A stretch of 63,763 nucleotides of DNA from Anaerolineaceae bacterium (GTDB lineage: Bacteria; Chloroflexota; Anaerolineae; Anaerolineales; Anaerolineaceae): positions 308,517 through 372,279 of the forward strand of contig JAENZI010000002.1 in the NCBI GenBank assembly GCA_016841365.1, written 5' to 3'. Within the stretch, counting starts at the first letter, position 1; every line of letters begins with the position of its first letter. The notes below the pieces were generated by a model that did not search any database, was not told the DNA's origin, and was given only the letters and a program-made list of their open reading frames with translations. The position numbers and the translations under genes were made by a program. Positions 26,473-35,114 of the stretch are shown here, one piece after another.

Positions 26473-27501
26473 TTACTTTGGCGTTTGATACCTGCTGCGG
26501 ATGGCAGGGATCAGATATTCGTGAAAAGACCGTCGGCAATCATACTCCGGAGCCCAGTCCCAATCCTTTCGTGCCGCTGAATCGTCCAGCTTTTCGGGCC
26601 AGGTATCTACGATCTTCTGGCGGCATTCATCCACCGCAAAGTGGATTTTGGCTTTTGGAAAGGCTTTCAATACGATGTCAAAGATCTCCTGTGCGGACAG
26701 GCTGAAACTGGTGACATTGTAAACGAATTGCGATAAACGGTTGCGGGGTGCCGCTTCTAATGAGACCAAGGCTTTGACGGCATCGGGCATGACCATGAAC
26801 GGAATCGTTGTCGCAGGTCGGACAAAGCAGCTGTATTCCTCGCCCTGCGCGGCAGCGTGGATCATCTCTGGGCCATAATCGCTGGTTCCGCCAGAGGGAA
26901 TGGTCTCGGAGCTGATTAGTCCGGGAAAACGGATCGATCTGAAGTCGACGGTTTCTGAAGTTCCGCAGTCGGCTGATAGTTGCCGATAATAGGTACTGTA
27001 ATAGCGGCCGAGGTGTTCACAATATAGTTTGTTGCACCCATACATTGTGGTGGGGTAACACCATTGATCTTCAGTGGCTGGACGAGCCTGCACTTTTTCA
27101 TTTAACGATGGGATGCCATACGCCGCAATTGAACTGGGGTAGATGAATTTAACTGAAGTGCCCTGCCACTGCGATTGCTCAACCGCCAGTCTGAGCAGGT
27201 TGAGTGTGCCTTCAACATTAATGCGGTGTGCCGTTTCAGGATTGTATTCAGCTTTAGTCGAAAGGATCGAAGCGAGGTGATAAATCGTAGAGATTTCATG
27301 CTCCACAACCAACCGCCCCAAGAGCATTTGATCAAGAATGTCTCCGACGATATAGGTCGAGACGAGATCACGAAGTGACTTGTCCAATGGGACGACATCC
27401 AGGGCGACGATGTTGGCACCGGTTGTGTTTGCAAGGTGTCGGATCAGGCCATGCCCGATCTCGCCATTGGCTCCTGTGATCAAAACGACTTTTTGACGCA
27501 T
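26473..27501 (-). CDS. NAD-dependent epimerase/dehydratase, SDR-type L-threonine dehydrogenase-like
   Basis: 342 residues. Rossmann motif LITGANGEIG at the start, IYHLASILS, PSSIAAYG, and the catalytic PTTMYGCNK (Tyr and Lys). The stretch RSIRFPGLIS followed by GGTSDYGPEMIHAA closely resembles the bacterial SDR-type threonine 3-dehydrogenase, which oxidises L-threonine to 2-amino-3-ketobutyrate. The partner ligase (Kbl) is not in the window. AGGAGGAG before the ATG gives a strong ribosome binding site. A sugar epimerase is the alternative, but the segment above favours threonine dehydrogenase. Confidence 0.8.
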   Translation of the reverse strand: MRQKVVLITGANGEIGHGLIRHLANTTGANIVALDVVPLDKSLRDLVSTYIVGDILDQMLLGRLVVEHEISTIYHLASILSTKAEYNPETAHRINVEGTLNLLRLAVEQSQWQGTSVKFIYPSSIAAYGIPSLNEKVQARPATEDQWCYPTTMYGCNKLYCEHLGRYYSTYYRQLSADCGTSETVDFRSIRFPGLISSETIPSGGTSDYGPEMIHAAAQGEEYSCFVRPATTIPFMVMPDAVKALVSLEAAPRNRLSQFVYNVTSFSLSAQEIFDIVLKAFPKAKIHFAVDECRQKIVDTWPEKLDDSAARKDWDWAPEYDCRRSFHEYLIPAIRSRYQTPK

Positions 27502-27603
27502 TTGCTCCTCCTGAAATATTTGGTGAGTTTAAGAGAATAGATTTCGATACGATTGTATCGCAAGTAAAAAAGATGTGACAAAGCAGCGGTGTTTGAGGAC
27601 GAC

Positions 27604-28311
27604 TTAATCATTTATGGAGAAGGACGCACTCATCCGGCGAATATTGTCGGTTGATTGGGGTGAAACAAGCAGCGCTATCACACTCATGTCATCCTTAGGA
27701 CGCCGATCGTCTAACCGGATGGAGCGGCTTAAGAGAAAATCGGCCATCTCCTGTGCGGTTGGTTCTTGTTCGTCAAATAAAGAGCCGAGGGTTGTGCAGA
27801 TATCTGCGGATTGCGTTTTTTGTCCACCTGCCTGGTAAATGCCATCTGAGAAGGCAACGATTGCCAGGTTGGGTTCAATTGGCAGTTCAATGATCGATGG
27901 GGTTATGCCTGTCCGCCCCCCGATAGGTTCACTATCCGATAACAGGCAGTCAACGTTCCCATGATTGATCAAGAAGATTGGCACGGGATTATTGCGGGAA
28001 ATGAGTATCGTGTTGGATTGCGTGTCGACACTGATCACAATCACATCTGCCTGGATATGTCCCTCATGTTCGGAAAAAATCCAGTTGGATGTTGTTCGGA
28101 TGGCGGCACCATCCAAAACACCATTGCTGATCTGCTCGATCACTTTGTGGCAGGCCATGGTCGAAATTGATTTCCTATCTTTGCCATCTTTCTGACCATC
28201 TGCCATAACAATCGAGATGCCGCCATTGGGCCGCTCGACAACCTCAACCGTGTCGCCGCTGTTACCTTCGCCGTACCGATCGATTTTTGATATTGAAATT
28301 TGAATTTCCAT
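27604..28311 (-). CDS. PP2C/SpoIIE-type protein phosphatase
   Basis: 235 residues. It has a compact PPM phosphatase pattern: VMADGQKDGKD (metal-binding Asp, normally xxDGxG), SRNNPVPIFLI, the FSDGIYQAGG segment and RPKDDMSVIALLV near the C-terminus, whose Asp pair binds metal. It lacks a sensor, PAS or GAF domain. SpoIIE-type phosphatases usually act on phosphorylated anti-sigma antagonists; PP2C phosphatases reverse Ser/Thr kinases. Either could apply. The gene stands alone. It is 11 kb from the kinase-like operon, and a functional link is only speculative. Its last residues are not conserved in the family. Confidence 0.82.
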   Translation of the reverse strand: MEIQISISKIDRYGEGNSGDTVEVVERPNGGISIVMADGQKDGKDRKSISTMACHKVIEQISNGVLDGAAIRTTSNWIFSEHEGHIQADVIVISVDTQSNTILISRNNPVPIFLINHGNVDCLLSDSEPIGGRTGITPSIIELPIEPNLAIVAFSDGIYQAGGQKTQSADICTTLGSLFDEQEPTAQEMADFLLSRSIRLDDRRPKDDMSVIALLVSPQSTDNIRRMSASFSIND

Positions 28312-28457
28312 ATCCCTATTTTACATTATAAATTCTAGCCAGTGGATTGGGTTTGGCTTGAGTTTTTCACGTCTATCGAGGTATGATGCCTGATTGGATT
28401 GTTTGGTATATAATTCTTTGAGACTTGAACACCGTATAGGAAAGCGAAAAAACAAAA

Positions 28458-30368
28458 ATGTCATTACATCGCAACCGAACTCAGAAATTGTTTAGCAGAT
28501 TAGCACCTGGTTTGATTTTGATTTTATTGGTGACCGGTTGTACGCGTCCGACCCCAGTTCAGCCATCCCCAACGGTCGGAAGTACTGCGCCACCGACTGC
28601 TACAGAAGAACCGGAAATGAAACCATCCGCCACCCAGTTGCCCGAAGGTGATACGATCTCAAAAATCCAGGGGGCTGGGCACATTTCACCCTATCGAAAC
28701 CAGAAGGTCTCTGATGTAGAAGGAGTTGTGACCGTCACAAGTTTTGACGGTTTTTATATGCAATCTATCGCGCCGGATGATGACCCGGCAACCTCTGAAG
28801 GCATTTTTGTGTTCACAGGGACGATCCCAACTGTGAGTGAAGGGGATCAGGTGATGGTCAGCGGCAGGGTTGAAGAAATGACTCCCGGCGGTGGCTACGG
28901 CAACCTTTCACGGACTCAAATTGATGATGTTGAAATCGAAATCGCCTTGCGTAACAATGATCTGCCGGCACCTACGGTCATTGGCAGGGGAGGCCGTGTG
29001 CCGCCAACGGAAATCATTGACGATGATACCAATGGCTATATCGGCGAAAATGTGTTTTTTGACCCTGAGAGCGATGGGATTGACTTTTATGAGAGCCTGG
29101 AAGGGATGCTGGTACAGGTCAATGATGCGGTCGTCGTCGGCCCAACCAACCAATTCAAAGAGATCACTGTTCTGGTAGACCGTGGGGAGGATGCCAGCGT
29201 CAGGACACCACGGGGCGGGATCGTTATTCGGGAGGATGATTACAACCCGGAAAGGATCATCCTGGATGATTACCTGCTGGAAACGCCCTTTGTCAATGTG
29301 GGTGATTACGCACAAGAACCCATCATCGGTGTGATGGATTTTGATTTTGGCAATTTCAAATTATTGGTGACCGAGCGCGTGTCCTTTGAAGATGGCGGAT
29401 TGCAGCCAGAACGGGTGAAAGCCCCGGCAGCAGAGAATCAGTTGAGAGTGGCAAATTATAATGTGATGAACCTTTCAGCAGTCCAGCCGAACCGGATCGC
29501 ATCCCTGGCTGAGCAAATCGTTTATCAGATGGACTCGCCCGACATCATCGCCTTGCAGGAGGTTATGGATAATGACGGCAGTGAAGGTGATGATGAATTT
29601 TCAGCCGATCAAACCTACCAGGGCATTATTGATGGCATCTTAGCTTTGGGAGGGCCGGTTTATGGGTTTGTGGATATCGACCCGATACCGGATGCAGAAG
29701 GCGGGATCCCGTTGGGGAATATCCGCGTGGGGTTTTTGTACCGTCTTGACCGGGGATTGAGCCTGGCAAATGCCCCGAAAGGTGACTCGAAAACTGCGGT
29801 TGAAGTGGTTGATGAGGGCGGTGTGCCCAAACTTTCACTGAACCCCGGCCGGGTCGCACCCACCAACCCTGCGTTTTACTCCAGCCGCCGGCCGCTGGTG
29901 GTCACCTTTGTGTACCAGGGAGAAACCATTTTTATTATTAATAACCATTTTGTCTCCAAAGGTGAAGACCGTGATCTGTTCGGTGAATTCCAGCCGCCTA
30001 TCCTGGATTCTGAGTACCAAAGGTTGGAGCAAGCGCAAGTCGTGCATGATTTTGTTTTAGAAATCCTGGCAATTGACCCCGAAAGCAAGGTGATTGTGAC
30101 AGGCGACATGAATGATTTTCAATTTTCTAACCCGATCAATCTTTTAGAGGGTGAAATTTTGAATAATCTGATCGAGACCTTGCCGGTCGAAGAACGATAT
30201 AGCTACGTGTATGACGGCAACAGCCAGGCATTGGACCAGATGCTGGTCTCAGACGGTCTTTTCGAGCAGTTAAGTGCCCACGAGATTTTGCACGTGAACG
30301 CAGAATTTCATTATGAAAATCGTTTCAGTGACCACGATATTTTAATGGCGACTTTTGATATGGATTGA
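28458..30368 (+). CDS. Lipoprotein endonuclease/exonuclease/phosphatase (ExeM/NucH-like)
   Basis: 636 residues. The signal peptide ends in the lipobox LLVTGC (Cys about 28), followed by a Pro/Thr-rich linker. The OB-like domain (VEGVVTVTSFDGFYMQS ... GDQVMVSGRVEE) precedes an EEP catalytic domain: ANYNVMNL, LQEV, NNHFVSKGED, TGDMNDF and FSDHD carry the usual metal and catalytic residues. This architecture is that of extracellular DNases. It should be anchored outside the membrane and degrade extracellular DNA or nucleotides. A TATAAT at 28409-28414 may be the promoter. It lacks the FMPIFG-type tail of the larger secreted nuclease at 47403. Confidence 0.9.
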   Translation: MSLHRNRTQKLFSRLAPGLILILLVTGCTRPTPVQPSPTVGSTAPPTATEEPEMKPSATQLPEGDTISKIQGAGHISPYRNQKVSDVEGVVTVTSFDGFYMQSIAPDDDPATSEGIFVFTGTIPTVSEGDQVMVSGRVEEMTPGGGYGNLSRTQIDDVEIEIALRNNDLPAPTVIGRGGRVPPTEIIDDDTNGYIGENVFFDPESDGIDFYESLEGMLVQVNDAVVVGPTNQFKEITVLVDRGEDASVRTPRGGIVIREDDYNPERIILDDYLLETPFVNVGDYAQEPIIGVMDFDFGNFKLLVTERVSFEDGGLQPERVKAPAAENQLRVANYNVMNLSAVQPNRIASLAEQIVYQMDSPDIIALQEVMDNDGSEGDDEFSADQTYQGIIDGILALGGPVYGFVDIDPIPDAEGGIPLGNIRVGFLYRLDRGLSLANAPKGDSKTAVEVVDEGGVPKLSLNPGRVAPTNPAFYSSRRPLVVTFVYQGETIFIINNHFVSKGEDRDLFGEFQPPILDSEYQRLEQAQVVHDFVLEILAIDPESKVIVTGDMNDFQFSNPINLLEGEILNNLIETLPVEERYSYVYDGNSQALDQMLVSDGLFEQLSAHEILHVNAEFHYENRFSDHDILMATFDMD

Positions 30369-30431
30369 GCCGATATCGCTATGGCGGTAATGGGCTCATT
30401 GCAATTTAATACAATGTTAATAGACATCGTG

Positions 30432-30437
30432 TATAAT
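30432..30437 (+). promoter_or_regulatory. -10 box of the tmRNA gene
   Basis: TATAAT lies 12 nt upstream of the mature tmRNA 5' end (30450) and is preceded by TG. No clear -35 hexamer at 17-nt spacing is visible. Confidence 0.6.
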
Positions 30438-30449
30438 ATTAGTCCATTC

Positions 30450-30846
30450 GGGGATGATCGGCTTCGACGGGAGAGGCTGGTCCCGGATTGCGAGTCGAGA
30501 GGTACCGACCTCGTAAAATCAGTACACCAATTAAGTGCCAATCGCACTGAATATGCAGCTCTCCCCCTCGCAGCGTAAGCTAAGAGGCTAAGAGCTACGG
30601 TCTTTAGAAAGACCTCGTCCCCCATCTTTCGTTCTCCTGGCCGGGGGTGGGTGTGGCGTCATAAAGTCAGGATGCCATGCAGGATGTCGATTAATGCATG
30701 AAAGAAGGGCTTTCGGGTCCTATCGGCTGGCAAGAGGGTCGCCCGGTTGGCTGGCTAACCTTGAGCGAGATTGAATAAGTCAACTACACTCGTAGATATT
30801 CGAGGGTCGAATCTTTCGGACGCGGGTTCGATTCCCGCCATCTCCA
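30450..30846 (+). ncRNA. ssrA: Transfer-messenger RNA (tmRNA, SsrA)
   Basis: tmRNA rescues stalled ribosomes with help of SmpB. The 5' end GGGGATGATCGGCTTCGACG is the universal tmRNA start. The 3' end has the T-arm CGGGTTCGATTCCCG and the acceptor strand CATCTCC, which pairs with GGGGATG. CCA is not encoded. The tag reading frame runs from 30537 to 30578: ANRTEYAALPLAA, then TAA; it ends in the usual hydrophobic LAA degron. The length is about 397 nt, one piece, no permutation. Confidence 0.96.
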
Positions 30847-30852
30847 CTAAGA

Positions 30853-30882
30853 AACAAGCCGCTCTGCAAAGGGCGGCTTGTT
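30853..30882 (+). terminator. Terminator of the tmRNA gene
   Basis: AACAAGCCGCTCT pairs with AGGGCGGCTTGTT around a GCAA tetraloop (13 bp with one G-T pair), followed by TTTTTTTT. Confidence 0.92.
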
Positions 30883-30899
30883 TTTTTTATAATTAGTGC

Positions 30900-30996
30900 A
30901 TGCTGAATGGAGAGAAGGAAAAAGTTAATCAGTTATTGGGCAATTAAACATTGGGAATTAGACTTTCCCTGATTCCTATTACCCAATATCCAATAC
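30900..30996. repeat. Degenerate ATTGGG / CCCAAT repeats
   Basis: The stretch contains several short near-copies of TTGGG(A/C)AAT and their complements ACCCAAT and TTCCCAA, which can form alternative hairpins. It is 3' of the rlmI-like gene. It might be a remnant of a small interspersed repeat. No clean terminator is visible. Confidence 0.3.
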
Positions 30997-32187
30997 CTAT
31001 TTCCCAACCCTAACCACCAACCCCTTCAAATAAGCGCCTTCAGGAAAGGCGAGGTGCGTCGGGTGATCTGCTGCCTGATTTAACCGCTGCAGGATTTGTG
31101 CATCCACACCGGCATCCAAAGCAGCATCCGCCACGATCTTCTGGAAGAAGGCTTCGTCTATCCCGCCAGAACAAGAAAAGGTCATCAAAACGCCGCCTGG
31201 CTTGAGGAGTTTGAACCCATACAGGTTGATGTCCTTGTAACCCCGGGCAGCCTTTTGAGCTTGAGAGGCTGTAGGTGCAAACTTGGGCGGGTCAAGGATG
31301 ATCAGGTCAAATTGCCGCCCCTGGTCGCGCAGCAGGCGTAATTCCTCGAACACATCCCCCACAATCCACTCACATTTATCAAGCGAACCCTGGTTGATGA
31401 GGGTGTTCTCCTTTGCCAAATGGATCGCTTCTTCAGAAGAATCGATAGAGAGCACTGAACTGGCACCTCCGGCAAGGCTGTTGACGGTGAACCCGCCTGT
31501 GAAGGCGAAACAATTCAGCACAGATTTGTTAGCAGAAATCGTTTGGCAAAACTGGCGGTTATCGCGCTGATCTAAATAGAACCCAGTCTTCTGTCCGCCT
31601 AAAATGTCAACTTTGTATTTGAGGTTGTTCTCTTTGATCAGGATGGGCTGATCGGGTTGTTTCCCATAAAGTAACCCGGTTCGAACGGGTAAGCCTTCCA
31701 GTTCCCGGACGGCGACATCCGATCTTTCGTAGACGGTATTCGGATTGAGGATTTCAGCCAGCAGGTGGACGATCTCGTCCCGCCAGTGCTCAATGCCAGC
31801 CGAGAGCACCTGCATCACGAGCGCTTCACCGTAGCGGTCAACGATTAGCCCGGGCAGTCCATCCGATTCGGCGTGAATCAGGCGGTGGGCGTTGGTTCCG
31901 GTCTGGTCAATCCAGGTTTCTCTCAACAGAATTGCGTTGTGGATGCGTTTTCTGAGGAAATCAGGGTCAATTTTCTGGTTTTCATCCCAGCTCCAAACAC
32001 GGGCACGGATCTGCGAGGACGGGCTGAATGCTCCCCACGCTAAAAAGCGGCCATCCACAGTGTGAATGGCAACGGTTTCGCCCAAACCCGGACTGCCTTC
32101 AACGGATTGAACTGCCCCTGAAAACACCCAGGGATGATGGCGTAGGAGTGCTTTTTCACGCCTCTTTTTCAATATCAATTTGTTCAT
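30997..32187 (-). CDS. Class I rRNA large-subunit methyltransferase, RlmI-like
   Basis: 396 residues. An N-terminal PUA domain (about 1-75, KKRREKALLRHHPWVFSGAV) precedes a Rossmann methyltransferase domain: TGFYLDQRDNR, NCFAFTGGFTVNSL (SAM-binding motif I), LILDPPKFAP (motif IV) and TFSCSGGI. This arrangement is that of RlmI (YccW), which makes m5C1962 in 23S rRNA, and of close relatives. The exact modified base is inferred. Its ATG overlaps the ligA stop by 4 nt, so it is translationally coupled to ligA. Confidence 0.92.
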   Translation of the reverse strand: MNKLILKKRREKALLRHHPWVFSGAVQSVEGSPGLGETVAIHTVDGRFLAWGAFSPSSQIRARVWSWDENQKIDPDFLRKRIHNAILLRETWIDQTGTNAHRLIHAESDGLPGLIVDRYGEALVMQVLSAGIEHWRDEIVHLLAEILNPNTVYERSDVAVRELEGLPVRTGLLYGKQPDQPILIKENNLKYKVDILGGQKTGFYLDQRDNRQFCQTISANKSVLNCFAFTGGFTVNSLAGGASSVLSIDSSEEAIHLAKENTLINQGSLDKCEWIVGDVFEELRLLRDQGRQFDLIILDPPKFAPTASQAQKAARGYKDINLYGFKLLKPGGVLMTFSCSGGIDEAFFQKIVADAALDAGVDAQILQRLNQAADHPTHLAFPEGAYLKGLVVRVGK

Positions 32188-34211
32188 GGCGTTCTTTCTT
32201 CAATCAAATTCTTCAATTCATCCTCCGAGAGAATGGGGATGTTCTTTTTCTGTGCCTGATCATATTTTGACCCAGGATTTTCGCCCAATACCAGGTAATT
32301 GGTGTTTCCGCTGACGCTGCTTGTCACCTTGCCGCCATTCGCCTCAATCAGGTCTTTAGCTTCTGTGCGGCTCAAGGTTGGGAGGGTGCCGGTGACCACA
32401 AACGTCAGGCCTTCTAAAGGCTGTGGGCATTGTTCTTCGGCGGGTTCCTCCACCGGCCAAACGCCATTCGTCTTCAACTTACGTAGGATTTCCTGATTTT
32501 CTGGAATTTCAAACCACTCAACAATTGATTCAGCGATATTCGGCCCAAAACCCTCAATTGATTCAATCTCCGATTGGGTCACCTGGCTAAGCGCTTCAAG
32601 ATCACGATATCGATCTGCCAGGTCCTGTGCGGCGACCTGACCGACGCCCCTGATCCCAAGGCCTGTGATCAACCGATAAAGCGGTTGAGACTTTGAGTTT
32701 GCGATGGCGTTGATCAGGTTGGCCGCCTTTTTATCTGCAAAACCTTCCAGTCGCAGCAACTCCTTTTTTGTGAGGGTGTAAAGGTCAGCGATATCGTTAA
32801 CCAATCCGGCATCAACCAATTGTTCGACGAGATTGATCCCCAAGCCAAAGATGTCCATGGCACTGCGTGAAACAAAATGCTCCAGGTTGCGTACCAATTG
32901 GGCAGGGCAAGCGCTGTTGGTGCAGTAATATGCCACTTCACCTTCCGGGTTCATGATCGGTTCACCGCAGGAAGGGCAGGTTTTAGGGGGTGTGTATTTC
33001 ACTTCGTTACCGGTGCGCACATCTTCAATCGGACCGATCACATAAGGGATCACTTCGCCGGCACGTTTGACCAGCACACGGTCGCCGATGCGGATGTCTT
33101 TTTCGCTGATGAAGTCAAAATTATGCAGTGTGGCTTGCCTGACGACCACGCCGCCGATTTCCACGGGTTCTAAAACAGCATAAGGTGTGATCACGCCGGT
33201 GCGGCCGACGTTGACCCGGATATCTTCGAGCCTGGTCGTGACGCTTTTGGCGGGGAATTTATATGCGATGGCGCCTCGTGGGTCTTTGCCGACCACGCCG
33301 AGGTCGTCCGCCAGATCAAGATCATTGACCTTGATCACCATGCCGTCAATCTCAAAGGGGAAGGAATCAGGGTCGGTGTCAAGGCAAATGGCAATGGCGT
33401 CGTCGATCGTTTTACATTGCTGAGATGCATCAGACACCGGGAACCCGAGCTGCCTGAGAAAATTCAATGACTCCCACTGTGTGTTGGGCACTTCACCATT
33501 TTCAGCCTCTACAATGGCATAAACAAGTAAAGTCAGGGGTCTTTTCGCCGTCATCCTTGAATCAAGCTGTCTGAGGGAACCGGCTGCGGTGTTGCGGGGG
33601 TTCAGGTAGGTCTTTTTTCCTTCTTTCTCCAAGCGCTGGTTTAGTTTTTCGAAATCATCCTTGGTGATCAGCGCCTCACCGCGCACTACCAGCCGAGATG
33701 GTGGTTGGGTGCCCTTCTCATCAACTGGAATGCGTAAAGGCAGGGCTTTGATCGTGCGCAGGTTCTCGGTGATATCCTCACCAACCTCACCGTTACCGCG
33801 TGTGGCACCTTGAGTAAAGACTCCATTCTGATAGTGGAGTACGACCGTCAGCCCGTCAAGTTTTGGTTCGACCACAAAATCGGTGTTCCGAACCCGGTCG
33901 TCCAGCCTGGCGATGCGTTCATACCAATCGCGGATATCCTCTTTGCCGAAGGCGTTGCCAAGGCTGAGAATAGGGGCGGGATGCTCAACTTTTGTGAATT
34001 TGTCCAGCGGTTCAGCGCCGGCGCGCTGTGTGGGCGAATCAGACGTGACCCAATCGGGGTGGTCAGCCTCAATCTCCCTGAGGCGTTTGAGCATTTGGTC
34101 AAATTCGTAATCGCTGACCACGGGGTCATTCAGCACATGATAGCGATAGTTGTGGGAACGGAGCTCTTCTTGTAATGCTTGGTATTCTTGTTTGAGGTTT
34201 TCAGAAGACAT
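32184..34211 (-). CDS. ligA: NAD-dependent DNA ligase LigA
   Basis: 675 residues, the usual length. LigA seals nicks with NAD+ as cofactor. The adenylated lysine is Lys117 in EPKLDG. The Zn finger is CPSC ... CTNSAC (about residues 405-430). Helix-hairpin-helix repeats and a C-terminal BRCT domain (LEGLTFVVTGTLPTLSR, about 595-675) follow. The N-terminal Ia domain is present. I chose ATG at 34211 because AAGGGG lies about 6 nt upstream; an in-frame TTG two codons earlier is possible. It is co-transcribed with the rlmI-like gene. Confidence 0.97.
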   Translation of the reverse strand: MSSENLKQEYQALQEELRSHNYRYHVLNDPVVSDYEFDQMLKRLREIEADHPDWVTSDSPTQRAGAEPLDKFTKVEHPAPILSLGNAFGKEDIRDWYERIARLDDRVRNTDFVVEPKLDGLTVVLHYQNGVFTQGATRGNGEVGEDITENLRTIKALPLRIPVDEKGTQPPSRLVVRGEALITKDDFEKLNQRLEKEGKKTYLNPRNTAAGSLRQLDSRMTAKRPLTLLVYAIVEAENGEVPNTQWESLNFLRQLGFPVSDASQQCKTIDDAIAICLDTDPDSFPFEIDGMVIKVNDLDLADDLGVVGKDPRGAIAYKFPAKSVTTRLEDIRVNVGRTGVITPYAVLEPVEIGGVVVRQATLHNFDFISEKDIRIGDRVLVKRAGEVIPYVIGPIEDVRTGNEVKYTPPKTCPSCGEPIMNPEGEVAYYCTNSACPAQLVRNLEHFVSRSAMDIFGLGINLVEQLVDAGLVNDIADLYTLTKKELLRLEGFADKKAANLINAIANSKSQPLYRLITGLGIRGVGQVAAQDLADRYRDLEALSQVTQSEIESIEGFGPNIAESIVEWFEIPENQEILRKLKTNGVWPVEEPAEEQCPQPLEGLTFVVTGTLPTLSRTEAKDLIEANGGKVTSSVSGNTNYLVLGENPGSKYDQAQKKNIPILSEDELKNLIEERTP

Positions 34212-34275
34212 GGGCAACCCCTTCTGGTTGTGTCGGTTGTGTTAAATTTTACACGATGGGTGCGTTAAATGAAAA

Positions 34276-34347
34276 TATTCCCGGTGAGATTCGAACTCAC
34301 ATGTACGGCTCCGGAGGCCGTCGCCTTATCCATTAGGCCACGGGAAC
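34276..34347 (-). tRNA. tRNA-Arg (anticodon CCG)
   Basis: On the minus strand the acceptor GTTCCCG pairs with CGGGAAT, the D arm is GCCTAATGGATAAGGC, the anticodon stem ACGGC/GCCGT holds loop CTCCGGA (anticodon CCG), and the T arm is GTGAGTTCGAATCTCAC. CCA is not encoded. Confidence 0.94.
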
Positions 34348-34352
34348 ATGCT

Positions 34353-34385
34353 GGGCAACTTAGTTGCCCGAACAAAACCATTATA
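34353..34385 (-). promoter_or_regulatory. tRNA-Arg promoter (-10) and leader hairpin
   Basis: On the minus strand TATAAT occupies 34385-34380. Between it and the tRNA lies a near-perfect palindrome GGGCAACTTAGTTGCCC (34353-34369), which would form a hairpin in the 5' leader. Confidence 0.45.
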
Positions 34386-34459
34386 CCCAAAACTGATCTA
34401 AAGCACCAAGAATACCAGATAAGAGAATTGCATATTTATTCGATCACCAGAACGGGATT

Positions 34460-35113
34460 TCAACCATTTTCGAGGGTCAATGCCGTTCGAGAAACGATGT
34501 AATCTGTGTTCGTGTATCCCATTTGGTCCAAAACTTCATCGGGGCGGCCGGTTGCGCCCTCCTCTGCCCTGAGGTGCATGCTCAGACCAACCTGGCCATC
34601 CTCAAGCGGTTCAGCCTGTAAATCGATGATCAATGGCCGCAAGTCGTAGGTTTTCTTACGGCGTTTCCGGATGATTTCATCCGATGAGAGAATTTCAGAC
34701 ACTTTTTGTTCAAGAAGGTCCTGGGATTGGGTTTCAAAGAAACGCACCGTAAATTCGCTGGCTTTCATCTGTACCTGTAGGGCGTCTTCACTCAGGTCGA
34801 TCACCTGAACTGAACGGATGATTAACCCAGCGGGGGCATTATCGGCGAGCTTCTGGTGGATTTCATCCAGGGGTCTCGGTTGATCCATCCAGAAGTCAAG
34901 CAGTTCGGATTGGCTGATAAAGCCCAGCGGGAGCGCAGAAGCCAGATTCAGCCTGGCCCGGGGGTGAAACCCCTGGGAATAGCGGATCGGCAGGCCAGTG
35001 CGGCGCAGCAGACGTTCCCACAGGCGCTGCATATCGAGATGCCCGGTAAAGCGCAGGCTGGGTCCTTTGGTGTATTCGACACGGATGCGGGTGATGTTTT
35101 CTTGTTGGGTCAT
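34460..35113 (-). CDS. TIGR03936-type radical SAM-linked protein (DUF2344)
   Basis: 217 residues. It shows the DUF2344 pattern: RVEYTKGPSLRFTGHLDMQRLWERLLRR, then LPIRYSQGFHPRARLNLASALPLG (two runs quoted as positions about 8-35 and 41-64). This family almost always accompanies a B12-binding radical SAM protein, encoded in the same operon or fused. The family function is unknown; a role in RNA or ribosome-related modification has been suggested from gene context. The ATG is 1 nt after the stop of the partner gene, indicating coupling. Confidence 0.88.
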   Translation of the reverse strand: MTQQENITRIRVEYTKGPSLRFTGHLDMQRLWERLLRRTGLPIRYSQGFHPRARLNLASALPLGFISQSELLDFWMDQPRPLDEIHQKLADNAPAGLIIRSVQVIDLSEDALQVQMKASEFTVRFFETQSQDLLEQKVSEILSSDEIIRKRRKKTYDLRPLIIDLQAEPLEDGQVGLSMHLRAEEGATGRPDEVLDQMGYTNTDYIVSRTALTLENG

Positions 35114-35114
35114 T

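Noticed and set aside
30381-30578. 65-residue ORF on the plus strand ending in the tmRNA region
   Set aside because: It ends at the tag stop codon of the tmRNA and shares its frame; only the last 13 codons are biologically meaningful.
30311-30625. 104-residue minus-strand ORF across the tmRNA start
   Set aside because: It is antisense to the nuclease end and the tmRNA and has no recognisable domain.
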